NCBI GenBank assembly: GCA_947471745.1
Contig: CANJKZ010000010.1
Location: 8,615,501 to 8,679,500, forward strand
Origin: Closterium sp. Naga37s-1
Lineage: Eukaryota > Streptophyta > Zygnematophyceae > Desmidiales > Closteriaceae
Direction of reading: 5' to 3'
Length of the DNA: 64,000 bases
In this document: one piece after another, positions 28,186-39,650 of the stretch
How the letters are laid out: each line of letters begins with the position of its first letter
Position numbering within the stretch: position 1 is the first letter of the stretch
Translations under genes and position numbers: made by a program
The notes under the pieces: model-generated
Database searches by the model: none
Told to the model about the DNA's origin: nothing
The model's input: only the letters and a program-made list of their open reading frames with translations

Positions 28186-30429
28186 ATGGATCAGGGGCTC
28201 CTACTTAGGGCGCGGAAAACTGCTCGTGAAACGCTGGAGAGGTATGGTCTGTATGACAGGAGGTATCGTGCACTTGAAAGGTATGGCCGACAAGATGAGC
28301 CCCGCTGGAACGCGCCAGTCCTATCGCGAACCGCTACTACAAGCAACGTCTCGACTCATCAAGATTCCAAATCGCGGATTCCTCATCAAGATTTACCGGC
28401 TATTGCGGCGGGACATAGCAGCGCCTTACCCCCGGTGCCTGAGCTCGGAGCGTTAAGGCAGAAGCCTTCTGAAGGCCAGCGCCGGGAGTCTAGCGAGAGC
28501 CAGAAGCCGTCAAACGGGAGTCGGAAGTGGAAGAGATTGCGCAGAGATTCGCTGCCGAGCGAGGGGGAGATCAAGGCGGCTGCTGCTAGCGATGACGACG
28601 AGGCTCTTGCTGCTCGCCTGATCGCCAAGAGGCTTCTTCCTGCCCCCTCCGCCGCTTTCACTGGTGATTGTCGCTGCACGTCTTGTTTTGGAGCCCTGCT
28701 TTCTGTCTCTGGTGGCGATGGGGCAAAAAAGTTAGGCTAAGATTGTGAACGTGCCTTTTCAGTCTCTCTGCGGATCCCCTTCAAAAAATTCTTCTTGTTG
28801 CCTCTTAGCCAAGTTTTCCAGCCTGCTTCTTGTGCTTTCCCATCTCTAACGTATCTCTGTGTGTCTGTCTCTTCACGCCGTCACAACTATTCACCACTGC
28901 AGGAGCGCTACAAACCATCATCCATAGAGCGCGCCTTCTTGCAACCTTACGGCCTCCCGTAAACCCCCTCGGGCCCGCTCCAACTTCGCCCTCTGCTCTC
29001 CCGTTCTCTCCAAATCCCACAGCAACTGCTTCGCTCTCCTCTTCATCCCAGCTTCCTGTGCCTGACACGGCTTCTTTTAATTCCCTATCGCTTCCGGCTC
29101 CAAGCACCAGCCATGTGGACTTTTCTACCCAGGGTCTTCCTGTTCGGACATCCAGCTATCTGAATTGCCCCCCTGGAAGCCTTCCAGTGCAATCTTCCAG
29201 CTATACGGACTTTCTAACCAGGAATTTTTCACTGCAGTCCTCTGGTTATGAGGTCATGTCTACCAGAAACCTTCCTCCACAATTTTCCAGTCGCATGGAT
29301 CTCTAACCAGGAATCCTGTTTGATCCAGCCATACGGACCTTCATACCAGGAATCATATATTGCAATCAACCAGCAAAGCCGACGCGCTCACCGAGAATGC
29401 TCCTGCTCAATCCGGCCACAGGGACCTGCCCTTGGGGAAGGTGCAATCGTTGAGCTATACTGGGAGTCTTCCCGTGCAGCCGTCCAGTCACCTGGTGTCA
29501 TCAGGCATCTCAGGCTCCATCCCACCCATCCACCTGATGCAATCCAATCATGTTGATCCAGCTCGCACCTGTTTTTCTCCAGAGGATGAACTCCGAAATC
29601 TACTGGCAGCAGGCCCCACTGTTCCATCCACGCATGAGGGCAATGAGTGCAGGAGGACGTTCACCCTGCCTCAGTGTTTGGATGAACACATGTCCAGCCG
29701 CAAGAGAGGTATGCTGGCCACTATTTCAGGTCAAACTTGTTCAAGAGGTGTGCTTTACGTCTGTAAGTCCCTGCATTTTGTTGTGTACTATTCTGATTTA
29801 CCATCTTGTTTCCGATTGCAGAGGAGAGGTTGAAGGTAGTGCACAAGAGGAAGGCGGAGGCAGTTGCTCAAGAGGCCACAGAAAGCTTGTGTGAGCTGCA
29901 GAAGGCATCCTTGCCTTCAGAAAGTTCCGGCATTGCTGAAAGTGCTGCGGAGATGCTCACACTGAAGGAGGCAAAAAGTGCCGTCCCAGCAGCAAAACCA
30001 GCTGAAATTCCTGTGAAGGAAGACGAGCCCCAGCAGCCCTTTTGTGAAGCAGGCATTCAGTCTCAGCAGCAGCTGCTGTTGGATCAGCAGCCACTCCACC
30101 ATCGGCTCACCGTGCTGCCAAATCGTGTCCTGGTGCCACCTGTAGCATCCCTGGTGGACCCCCATCTGCAACAGGATGAAAATGAGCTATTGTACATGCA
30201 GCATGGAAACAGGGTTTGTTCTGGACCAGCCTTGGTGTTGGCACCTCCAGCGCCCCATTGCGTGCCCGAGGGGGGTTCGATGTCAGCCAAGCTGCATCAG
30301 AAAGAGTGTGACAGTCATGGGACTACCATTTTGAATGGCTCACGCGCGTGTGGCATCGATCTGAATTCTGATCCTGTGGATGTTGAGGGGCCTCTGCAAG
30401 TAGCTTTGTGTATAGATTTGTCGTTGTAA
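28186..30429 (+). CDS. SUPERMAN-like paralogue C, degenerate finger, EAR motif
   Basis: Proposed exons: 28186-28663, about 28903 onward through 29708, and 29822-30429. The start MDQGLLLRARKTARETLERY is followed by a basic segment SRKWKRLRRDSLPSEGEIKA that aligns with KQQRLLPSEDEVREAATDW of gene A. The finger is decayed: ECRRTFTLPQCLDEHMSSRK has lost a Cys and the last His. The intron after it has the same position and phase as in A and B, and the next exon begins EERLKVVHKRKAEAVAQEA, matching the A and B helices. The C-terminus carries IDLNSDP, an exact DLNxxP EAR repressor motif, and ends CIDLSL. The middle exon changes frame near 29.3-29.4 kb within tandem repeats, so splicing there is unresolved. 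Probably a transcriptional co-repressor-recruiting protein that no longer binds DNA through this finger. Confidence 0.65.
29100..29480 (+). repeat. diverged ~57-bp tandem repeat in gene C
   Basis: Five or six diverged copies of a unit containing ccagctatacggactttct and accaggaat. They encode repeated (S/L)PVQSSSYxDF(L/S)TRN peptides. The reading frame changes within this array. Confidence 0.7.
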
Positions 30430-31098
30430 ATAGCCTGTAAATAATGGTTGGTACTGAACATTTATTTCAGGGTGGCATTTGCGTTGAAGCCTGTGGTGCT
30501 CACAGAAGAGGGATTTGCTGTGTTGGCTGAAGCGAATCGCACTATTTCTTGGAACCTCATCTTGAACTCGCACGTGGCACTTGTTACATTACGATTTTCT
30601 GCAAGGCAGTTTGAACTGGGAAATGTATCATTGGCCAATTTCGTGAAATCTCCGCCACAACCTGGCTCCCATTCAGGGCCACAGCTTGCCATGTCGACTT
30701 TCCACGTCAAGAGGTAGCATTCTGCGTGGTGAAGGCTTCTCGAGAACCGCCAGCAAGACAAGGCGCAACGATGATTCACCACCCTTGGAAATTGAGCCTC
30801 CTCCCCACTTCTCTTCCACTATCGCTTGCTTTCCTTGCCTTTCAAAGGTTTGACGCGACTGAGTACGTTACATTTCGGTGAATGTCAACTTACACCGCGA
30901 GATTGGTTTTCGCATGAGCAATCAAGATCAATAGGCGCCTATTCGCTACGCCCTAGCTGCTCCTGACATTGGTATTGCCGGGTCAGTGTTTGTCGTGTGG
31001 CGGTGGGCTGCTTCTCTCAACGTGCCTACTCTTGTAGCATACATTTGCTCCCCTTGCGTAACTCGCCAACGCTTCGCCAGGTCGCATAGCCAGCTTGA
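30430..31098. other. intergenic between gene C and TROL
   Basis: Gene C 3' UTR and TROL promoter/leader. A 14-nt palindrome aataggcgcctatt (about 30931-30944) has the GGCGCC core but not the TTTTGAG arms. No gene seen. Confidence 0.5.
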
Positions 31099-34000
31099 AT
31101 GGCGCTCATCCTTCCCGCGACGTGCGGTGGCCGCATCGTCGCAGGTCTTCCTCCCCTGCACAGACCAACGCGCACCTCGTCTCACCGCACTTCACCAAGC
31201 CATTTCAATGTATCCTCTGCCGGACGCGTTCTTTCCTACGGGAGGAACCTGAGCGCCGCTTATCAGCTCGCGTCGCTCGTCCCGCTGCCGCTAATCGCCC
31301 ACGCGGCATCCGCGTCGGCGAAGCTTCAGCGAAATGCTGCGCTCACGTCGCGCGCCGTCGCTCGCCAATCAGACTCGTCGCAACCGAATGCGTCGCAGAA
31401 CAAGCCAGCCTCCTTCACTCTTAAAGCGGCTTCGGCAGCTGTAGCCGCAGCTGTAGCCGCTGCTACATCCGCGATTTCCGCATTCACCGCTCCTGCGGCT
31501 CTCGCCGTCGATTCCGACGCGCTCTCCCGTTACGAGCAAATCGCCGGCAAGGCCGTGCAGCGCTCCGTCGTTACAATCACTTCCGCTGCCGCCACCGGGC
31601 CCGTCAATGCCACGTCGGCTGGGGAGGCCGCCGGCGCTGCCGTCGCCGGGTCCGCCGCTGGGGAGGCCGCTAGCGCCGTTGCTTCCGCCGTATCTGACGC
31701 CGTCTCTGCCGCCGCACCTGCCGCCGTGACTGAAGCCGCGTCGGCCGCCGCCTCTGCCGCCACTTCCGCCGTCACTTCTGCAGCGGCTGGAGTCGCCGAC
31801 CTGTTCACCAGTGCCGTCCCCGCTGCCGCTTCTGCCGCCGTATTCGACGCCGAAGTGGCCCTCGCTTTCGCGGCCGCAGCGGGAGCGACGGCGCTGCTCG
31901 CGGGGGCGTTTTCGTTTCTCACGCGGAAGCAGTACGCGGGGGATTTGACCCCAGAAGCGGCTCTGGAAAAGGCCCTGGAAGAGGCTGGGGAGGAGTGGGA
32001 GGAAGAGGGCGAAGCGGTTGTTTTGCTGGACATTCGCGACGGCAAGGAGAAGAGCCGATCGGGTAACCCGACGCTGAAAAACTCGCCGAAGCGGCTGGTG
32101 GCGGTGGCGTATCGCGAGGATTCTGTGAAGCGGAAACCGGAGGAGGGCGAGGGGGACGGGGAGGACGACGTGGTGATTGAATTGGGTGATCGTAAAGAGG
32201 GATTCCTCGACGCGGTTAAGGAGGCTAAGGCCGTGTCGGACGGATCTACTATCATCGTTATCGATAAGTATGTGATGTGCCGTTCGTGTTGTCGGATTGG
32301 TGAGTACCAGAGTTGGAAACGTTGCGTCACACCAATCGAGATTGGAGTTTAATTTTTAACCTAAATTGTCTTCTGTTTGCTGAACTCTCGCGTTTCCCTT
32401 TGTTATCCCAACCAGGGCCGGGGAGGACGCCGTGGATGTCGCCAAGCAGCTGACGTCAGCGGGCTTCAAGAATGTCTTCGTCGTGGCTGGAGGAGCTGAC
32501 GCGTGGCAGGCAAGTACTGGCTGAAGTGTCCCTGCCGTAGTTGAATTATCAGCTCGGAAAGTTTTTGTGGCTCCATGCATCAGTTTGCCGTGAACAAAAT
32601 CGTCACCCGCCAGCTAGTTTCCCCTCTTCCCACAACCAGCCCCACCTTGACCTATATTTAGCAGAGCAGTTCCAGGAACAAAAGCGTCCTGCGCCTGACC
32701 GCTCAACTAGTTTCCCCTTCCACCCTTCCCCCTTTCCCCTCTTCCCCCTTTTCCAACTTTCCCCTATCTCCCCGTTTGTCTCTTCCCCCTTTTCACCCTT
32801 CTTCCCCCTTGTCTCGTGCAGGAAGGGGGGCTGCCGTGGAAGAAACCATTTCTCCGCCTGCCCACGCCTGTGCTACCCTCACTCCCCTCGCTCCCCTCGT
32901 TCAACCTCGGAATCAACCTCGAGGAGTCCGTTTCTACAGTGAAAGAGGTCTTCACCACTGTAGAGGTGAGCTGATAATAATCACTCATATGAGTTGACAA
33001 AATATATTCCACGGTCCACCTGTTCAAACGAGGAATCAACCTGTTTCTACAGCTGGAACAAAAAAAATTCTTCACCGTAGGGGTGAGTTTATGACAGGGT
33101 TTTCAAGTAAACTAAAAAAAAGAACGTTCCTCCTTGAACCTTGAAGAGTCCGACTTCACAGCGCAAGCGGTTAGCAGCACGTCAGAGTTTCCTCTGGCTT
33201 GATTGAAGAACAAACAAACTAAAGCATGAAACATAAACTCCATCTCAAAAGAACTCATTTAACCACCTCTTTTGATTCTTTTAACTACACCTCTTCACGG
33301 CTCCTTTTTCCACTTTCCCCATGTCTCTTCCCTTTAACTTCATCCAGAGCAGTGCATCAAAGACAGCGTCAGCAGCGGCATCAGCAGCTCCTGCAGCACT
33401 CGGCATCCTCGCTGCTGCTGGGCTATCCGTGGCCGTGCTGGCAGAGGTGCGTGTTCCTTCGTGCTGGGTGTAGTCAGGTTTCTGGGAAGCAGGGGCTGGG
33501 TGGGGGGGGGGGGGGACGCTAGTGCAGCACAGGGCATCCTCGCTGCTGCGGGCCTCTCCGTGGCCGTGCTGGCAGAGGTGCGTGTTCACTCATGGGTGAG
33601 ATGGATGGGGCGGATGGGGGGATGGCAGTGCAGCACTGGGCATCCTCGCTGCTGCTGGTCTCTCCGTGGCCGTGCTGACAGACCGTAGAGGTGCACATTC
33701 ACTTGTACTTGCCATCTCATGGCCTAGTTTTGGAAGAGTGGGGCCAAGAGGGTGTGTAAGGGGGAAAGTGGGGAGAGGAGATGGCAGTGTGGCATGGCCA
33801 TCTTTGCTGCTGGGCTATCCGTGACAGTGCTGTTAGAGTGCGCATTTAAGTGACCTTTGAGTCGACTCAAAAGGCAGTGCTGGCAGAGTTCGCATTCACA
33901 TGACCTTTGAGTCGACTCAAAAGGCAGTGCTGGCAGAGTTCGCATTCACATGACCTTTGAGTCGACTCAAAAGGCAGTGCTGGCAGAGTTCGCATTCACA

Positions 34001-37000
34001 TGACCTTTGAGTCGACTCAAAAGGCAGTGCTGGCAGAGTTCGCATTCACATGACCTTTGAGTCGACTCAAAAGGCAGTGCTGGCAGAGTTCGCATTCACC
34101 GCATTGTCGGCTCGGCACCACGACAACAATGTTGTTTCATGGTTGTGCTGTCACGTGTTTGATGAAGTGTTTTGAGACGTCTCAAAACGCATTGTCGGCT
34201 CGGCACCACCACAACAATGTTGTTCCATGGTAGTGCTGTCATAGCATTGTTTCAATGCAATGCGTTAATCCAGACCAGAGTCTTTCTTGCCCCCATTCCT
34301 TCCTGTTCCCTCCCTGGCCCCTTCACCCCGTTCCCCTCTCACCCCTCAACCTCTCAGTCCTCAACCTTTCATCCCCTCAACCTCTCAACCCCTCACCCCT
34401 TCAGGCCGAGGCACTACTCACTCTGGTGGCATCAGTGGCGCTCGTGCAGTTCATAGCCACCAAGCTGCTCTTTGCTAAGGTACGAGATGTGTCAAGGGTG
34501 CAAGGCGCGCTAGGGAGTCTGTTTCTGAGTCGACTCAAAAACAGAACTCATCACACGTGCAGTTCATAGCTACCAAGCTGCTCTTCGCTAAGGTAGGTGG
34601 GGTGATGTGTGCATGCACCATGGTGGGGGGATAGATACTACTGAAAGTGAATGGGTCCTCGTAAGGGGAGCATTCAGCTGGCAGCGTCAGTGGCGCTCGT
34701 GCAGTTCATTGCCAGGGGCGGGTGGTGATGCGCCAAGCCCACTCCCACCCACTCCCACCCACTCCCACCCACTCTCACCCACTCCCATGGCCACTCCCAA
34801 TTCCACTCCCACTAACTCTCTCAACCCCCCTCCTCCTCGTGCTAGTACTTGTCAGCAGGCTCTACTTTTACCGACTCTGCTCTTCCCACCTCTCCCCGTC
34901 CCTCCCAACCTCTCCTCAACCCACAGGACAGGGAGCAGACACTGGCACAGCTGCGCAAGTACCTGCCAACCGGTTCCGACCTGCCCACCCTCTCTCCTCT
35001 CACCTCTGTCCACCTCTCCCCATCTCTCCCCACCCCTCCCTACCTCTCTTCCCCCACAACAGGACAGGGAGCAGACACTGGCTCAGCTGCGCAAGTACCT
35101 GCCAACTGGTGCGGACCTGCCTGCCCTTGCCCCTCCCGACGAAGCCACTGCACCAACGAGCAGCACTGCTGTGCTGAGCCCGCCTAAGGAAACGAGTCCT
35201 GCGCCCACCACTGCCACTGCTGCAGCCACGACTGCTGCTCCAGCTGCTGCTGCTCCTGCTGCTGCTGCTCCTGCTGCTGCTGCTGCTGCCCCTGCTGCTG
35301 CTTCTCCTGCTGCTTCTCCTGCTGCCCCTGCTGCTGCTTCTCCTGCTGCCCCTGCCAAGCCGGCAGCAGCACCATCCGTCCCGTCGCCCATTCCCTCTCC
35401 TTCATCCGCTGCTGCTGCTGCTGCCGCTGCTGCTGCTCCTGCTGCTGCTACTGCTGCTGCACCTTCCGCCCCTGCTGCTGTCATTCCCCCTGCTGCTGCT
35501 CCTACCCGTACTGCTGCCGTTCCTGCTGCTCCCCCTGCCGCTCCTGCCGCTGCTGTTGCCGCTCCTGCCGCAGCTGTTGCCGCTCCTGCTGCTCACGCTG
35601 CTGCTCCCCCTGCTGCCCCTGTTGCTGCCCCTGCTCCTCCTGTTGCTGCTGCACCTACTGCAACGAAGGCTGAGTCAGCAAAGGCGGAGGCTGAGTCAGC
35701 AGTATCCGACTTGCCATACGCCAATCGTCCTCTCTCCCCTTATGCCCTGGTAAGGATCTTTTAGGCGGCTCAATAAGCATCCTCTTTCCCATCCTTGCAG
35801 TATCTGATCCTCAGCCCCCCCCACACAAGCCTCAATCTCCCATTTCTCCTTAACTTTTGACCCAACTTCAAACTGTCTCCTCTTCCCCCTCCCTCCCCAT
35901 CTGTCTCCTCTCCCCCCTCCTTCCGCCCATGAATCTCCCACCCTTGCAGTATCCGGACCTCAAGCCCCCCACTTCGCCATGCCCTTCCCCCCCCACCTCC
36001 AATTCTGCCACCGTTGCCGAACCTCCTACCAAGCCTGCTGCCGAACCGGCTGCTGAGCCACTTGCTGCCGCCGCAGTAGCAGAAGCACCAGCACCAGCAG
36101 TGGCAGCACAAGTTGAACCTGCACCAGCAGCAGCTGCACCAGTTGCACCTGTCTCAGACCTGCCCTATGCTGACAGGCCCCTCTCGCCCTACAGCCAGGT
36201 GAGCTAACATCCTCTCACACACAGATAGAGACGTGCGGCATTGACTGCTATCACTCACGCTTACTCTTCTCACTCCAGCCTCCTCCTGCCTCTCCTCCCT
36301 GCCCTCACTCCTACCTGACCTCACTCCACCCTCATCCACTTTCCTCCATCAATTTAATTATCGTCTTATGATCCAATTTCCTCCACCCTTATCCTCTTTA
36401 TGATCGTCTTACCCACCTTCTGCTCTCCTCTACTCCTCACTCTCACTCAACGACTTCCCTTCCTTCTGCGTGCTCCCCTCTCTCCAACAGTACCCGGACC
36501 TCAAGCCCCCAACCTCCCCAACCCCCTCACCTCCTGCTGCCGTAGCAGCTGAAGATGCTACAATCCCTGTTGCTGAGCCTGCTGCCGAGCCTGTTGCCGA
36601 GGTTGCCGAGTCTGCTGCAGTGCCTGTTGCCGAGCCTGCCGTCATGCCTTCACCTGTGGCTTCGGCGCCTGCTCTGGTTGTCGACCCGGCTGCAGCAGCA
36701 GCAGGGGCGGCAGCTACAGTTGCTGCGGCTGGTGCTACAACCGCTGCTGCTGCTGCCACTGCTGCGGTGGCCGCTGCTGTCTCAGACGCAATGACTCTTC
36801 CCATCCCTCAGTCACCACTTTCCCCATACACCCAGTATGAGGATCTCAAGCCCCCATCCTCACCATCCCCAGCAGCACCTGTCTCTTCTGCTGCCGCTGC
36901 AGCAGCTGCTGCTGCCACCACTGCTGCTGCTGTCTCTGCCGCCGCTGCTCCCCCTGCTGCTCCCCCTGCTGCTGCTCCTGCTGCTCCCACTGCCTCCGCT

Positions 37001-37468
37001 GCTCCTGCTGCTGACCCTGCAGCTGATGCTGCTACTCTGGCTGCTGCTGCCGCCGCCACTGCCACGGCTGCTGCTGCCACTGCTGCTGCAACAAGTGGTG
37101 CCACTGCGGCTCCTGCTCCCTCGGTATACTCTCCTGCTGTTGCCACACCATCTGCTGCTCCTGCTGCCAAGCCTGTCAGCCCTGAAGTGACATTGGCTGA
37201 TGCTGCTGCTGTGACGGCTGCTGCTGCTGCCGCCACTGCCGCTGCTGCTGCTGCCGCCACTGCCACCGCTGCTGCCGCAACTACTGCAACTACTGCTCCT
37301 GCCACCCTAGCTGCTGCTTCCCCTCCAACTGCTGCCCCTGCTGCTGAGCCGGCGATGCTTGATGCTGCTACAATGGCTGCTGCAGCTGCAGCTATTGCCA
37401 CAGCTGCTGCTGCCAATGCCACTGCTGCCGCTGCTGCCGCCGCTCCAAAATCATCAGATCTGCCCTGA
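31099..37468 (+). CDS. TROL: thylakoid rhodanese-like protein TROL, 8 exons
   Basis: Exons 31099-32267, 32416-32509, 32822-32965, 33348-33446, 34405-34479, 35063-35749, 35950-36198 and 36491-37468 join in phase to 1164 aa. Order: Ser/Arg-rich transit peptide; Ala-rich lumenal segment; membrane helix (about 255-275); rhodanese domain (about 280-425, ending VFVVAGGADAW) whose catalytic loop reads IVIDKAGEDA, so the active-site Cys is replaced by Asp and it should be inactive, as in known TROL; two more hydrophobic helices (exons 4 and 5); a long Ala/Pro tail; and three FNR-binding motifs of the Tic62/TROL kind (PLSPYALYPDLKPPTSP, PLSPYSQYPDLKPPTSP, PLSPYTQYEDLKPPSSP). It should tether ferredoxin-NADP reductase to thylakoids near photosystem I. 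Each of the first two motifs is split by an intron between SPY-x and YPDL. The exon 2 donor is GC (cag/gcaagt). Confidence 0.9.
33851..34100. repeat. five 50-bp repeats each carrying a palindrome
   Basis: Starts at 33851, 33901, 33951, 34001 and 34051. Every unit has tttgagtcgactcaaaa (cctttgagtcgactcaaaagg is near-perfectly self-complementary) followed by a remnant of exon 4's end (cagtgctggcagag). The copies are essentially identical, so this amplification is recent or homogenised. Confidence 0.95.
34101..34241. repeat. 53-bp duplication around a 20-nt perfect palindrome
   Basis: Copy 1 is 34101-34152 and copy 2 is 34189-34241, differing at three or four positions. Between them is GTTTTGAGACGTCTCAAAAC (34169-34188), perfect over 20 nt. 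Copy 2 begins at the base after the palindrome. Confidence 0.92.
34443..34593. repeat. 38-bp exon 5 duplication around a 26-nt palindrome
   Basis: Copy 1 (34443-34480, the end of exon 5 plus donor) and copy 2 (34556-34593) flank a palindrome at 34519-34544 that pairs at 12 of 13 positions around GTCGAC. Confidence 0.9.
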
Positions 37469-38583
37469 CCCAATCGGCCTCCCTTCGTACCCCACTGTGA
37501 GTCCAGTCATTAACCTGCATTGTTGAATTAGTTTCACAACGAATAGACTTTGCAGCTGCTTTTCTTTTGCTTGAAGTATCTTCTAGACTCCTGCTCGGCT
37601 GGTCTTAGAGCCGGCTGTAGCCCATGGTAAGTCCAGTTACCTTCAACAATTAGTACCTCTTTTCAAATTGAACACAATCCTCCTCTTAGCTCCCCTCAAT
37701 CAACATGTTCCCCATCCCTAATGTTCGTTATCCTCTTATCTCCCACTTCTCCCCTTCTTGTATTCACCTGTCCCTATCCTTCCTCCTTCCTGCCCTCCCT
37801 TTCCCTCCCTAAATTCTCTTATCACCACGTACAGGAACCATGCCACTTGCCTTCCATCTGGAGCCATGTGATTCTCCGCCACCTGCTCGATCAAGCAACG
37901 GGTTGTGGCTTGTTTTTGCTAAATGGCAACCTGTTAATTGACTCAGTGCGACTAGAGAGGCCATATCAGGTGTCTTGAAGGGGCATCTGTCAAACCCCGT
38001 ACTGTTAAGACCTGGTAGGAGCATCAGCAAGAATCAGCACACATACCCTTAGCTGCAGATGTGCTTGCATAAACTTGTTAGTAAATCACAAACACTGGTT
38101 CACAGCTACCCAAATATAACAAACATGTGGTTACCACTGAAGCCCCATTCCACAATCTACCATTCTGGCCTATCTAATTCCTCTTGCTCGTCCCTGCTTT
38201 TTCTCTGCATACGGGCGAGTCACAGCTGTGTACCGAGAGGTTTCAGTGTTGGTCCATGAGAAGGAGAGACAAGTATGGCGCACTGTGCCACCGTGCCAGC
38301 ACATAACACCTACATAAGCACGCATGCACACTTCATGTGATACCTCAGTTACCAGGACGCATGTGAAATCAGCAGGGCATGTGGTACTATGAGTCCAATG
38401 CATTCCTCCCCACACATCCTCCCCTAATTCTCCCCCGCCCCCTCCCGCCGATCAAATCCGGTACTGCAAGTTAGCAAGGACAGTGGAGCCTGGAGGGAAA
38501 TCTATAACAGCGCCTGCCCGTCCGACACACCTCAAAAGTCCCTGTGTCCCCCTTCTCCTCCTCACCCCCGTCCACCCCCCTGC
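37469..38583. other. intergenic between convergent TROL and ArfGAP genes
   Basis: 3' flanks of two convergent genes. An echo of the last ArfGAP exon lies at about 38453-38520 (below). Nothing else recognised. Confidence 0.5.
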
Positions 38584-39650
38584 CTATCGAATTCGGTCCT
38601 GCAAGTCAGCAAGGATGCTGGAGGCAAATGATGACAGTGCCTGCCCTGTCTGCTCTGCCACAGCCTGCAATGCAACATGGGAAGCAAGGGGGGCGGAATG
38701 CAAGGGGGTTGCTGTGGGTGGCACAGTGGCAGTCGTGGGTGGCACAGAGGCGGCTCGTGGGCACTTGGCTCTGAAACAGCTCGTGGTTCACAGAGGCGGC
38801 TCAAAGCAAGCTGCGTGATGCGCATAATGACAGAGCCTGCCCGGCCTGCCCGGCGACAACCTGCTCTCGAAGAAGCAAGTGGCATGGTTGTTTTACCAGA
38901 CAATGTGGGGAGTCAATGTTGGGGATGAAGTGATGTCCACACACATTCTAAAAAATGATAGACATACTGGAAAATGGATATCACGCAACAGTAGACACGC
39001 AAGCAACACCCACCCCAACGGAGAGCCCTCCCAGTAGGTCTGCAGCAACGCTGTCCAGAGAGCCGTCCCCACCACCCTGGTTGCCACCCTCGTCCCGATC
39101 AAAGAAGGCTGCACTCGAAATAGCCGACGAGTTCTGGCGGCACAGGCATGGGGGAGAAGGGATGGCATGGGGAGGAGATGAGCGTCGGAGGGCGGGGACT
39201 GGGGGGGAGGGAGCTGGATGAAACAGCTGCCCTACGTTTCCCACTCGTTTCCCAGAGCATCTTGTCCAAGACCAGATGCCGCCTTCCCTCTCATTTGACC
39301 AAGTACCATTTTGCCGTGGCCACAACAACACACCTCTCCGCACTTGCTGCCTCATCCAACCCCATTCTCTGAAACATCAAATGAAGCCCAGCTTAGTTCT
39401 GTGAACTAGATTTAGACACCTCAGCTCACGTTTGTTGCAGCCCAACTCGCACTAATGCAGCCAAACTTAATTCTCTGTCTGCAAATCCTTGCTGCCCGGG
39501 TCAAAGTGCTGCTGCGTCCTCCCGTTCTCCACGTCCTAAAAGTGTCTTTAAGCTATGTTTCTGCAGACCACTTCAAAATTACGCAGCCGCACTCGGTTTT
39601 GTGCCTGCAGCACTTTGTTGTCCCAGTGGAAAACCTGCTGCGGCTCCTGC
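38453..39650 (-). repeat. exon echoes of ArfGAP exons
   Basis: Degenerate copies of the last exon at about 38453-38520 and 38812-38870, and of exon 5 at about 39483-39516 and 39600-39650. Degenerate palindrome traces (gaggcggctcaaag) lie near 38793-38806. Confidence 0.65.

Larger units (their letters stand above)
33031..35830 (+). repeat. exon echoes in TROL introns
   Basis: Echo of exon 3 at 33031-33085. Echoes of exon 4 at 33522-33578 (with intact donor), 33627-33690 and about 33799-33845. Echoes of exon 5 at 34556-34593 and about 34685-34715. Echo of the exon 6 start at 34923-34985 (with acag acceptor). Echo of the exon 7 start at 35797-35830. Several retain a splice site next to the copied coding piece. 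Confidence 0.8.

Noticed and set aside
30931-30944. aataggcgcctatt as another junction palindrome
   Set aside because: It shares only the GGCGCC core, lacks TTTTGAG arms and has no flanking duplication.
35083-37473. Minus-strand Ala/Gly-rich frames opposite TROL exons
   Set aside because: Antisense of the GCT/GCC-rich Ala tail; the plus-strand TROL chain is in phase and has FNR motifs.
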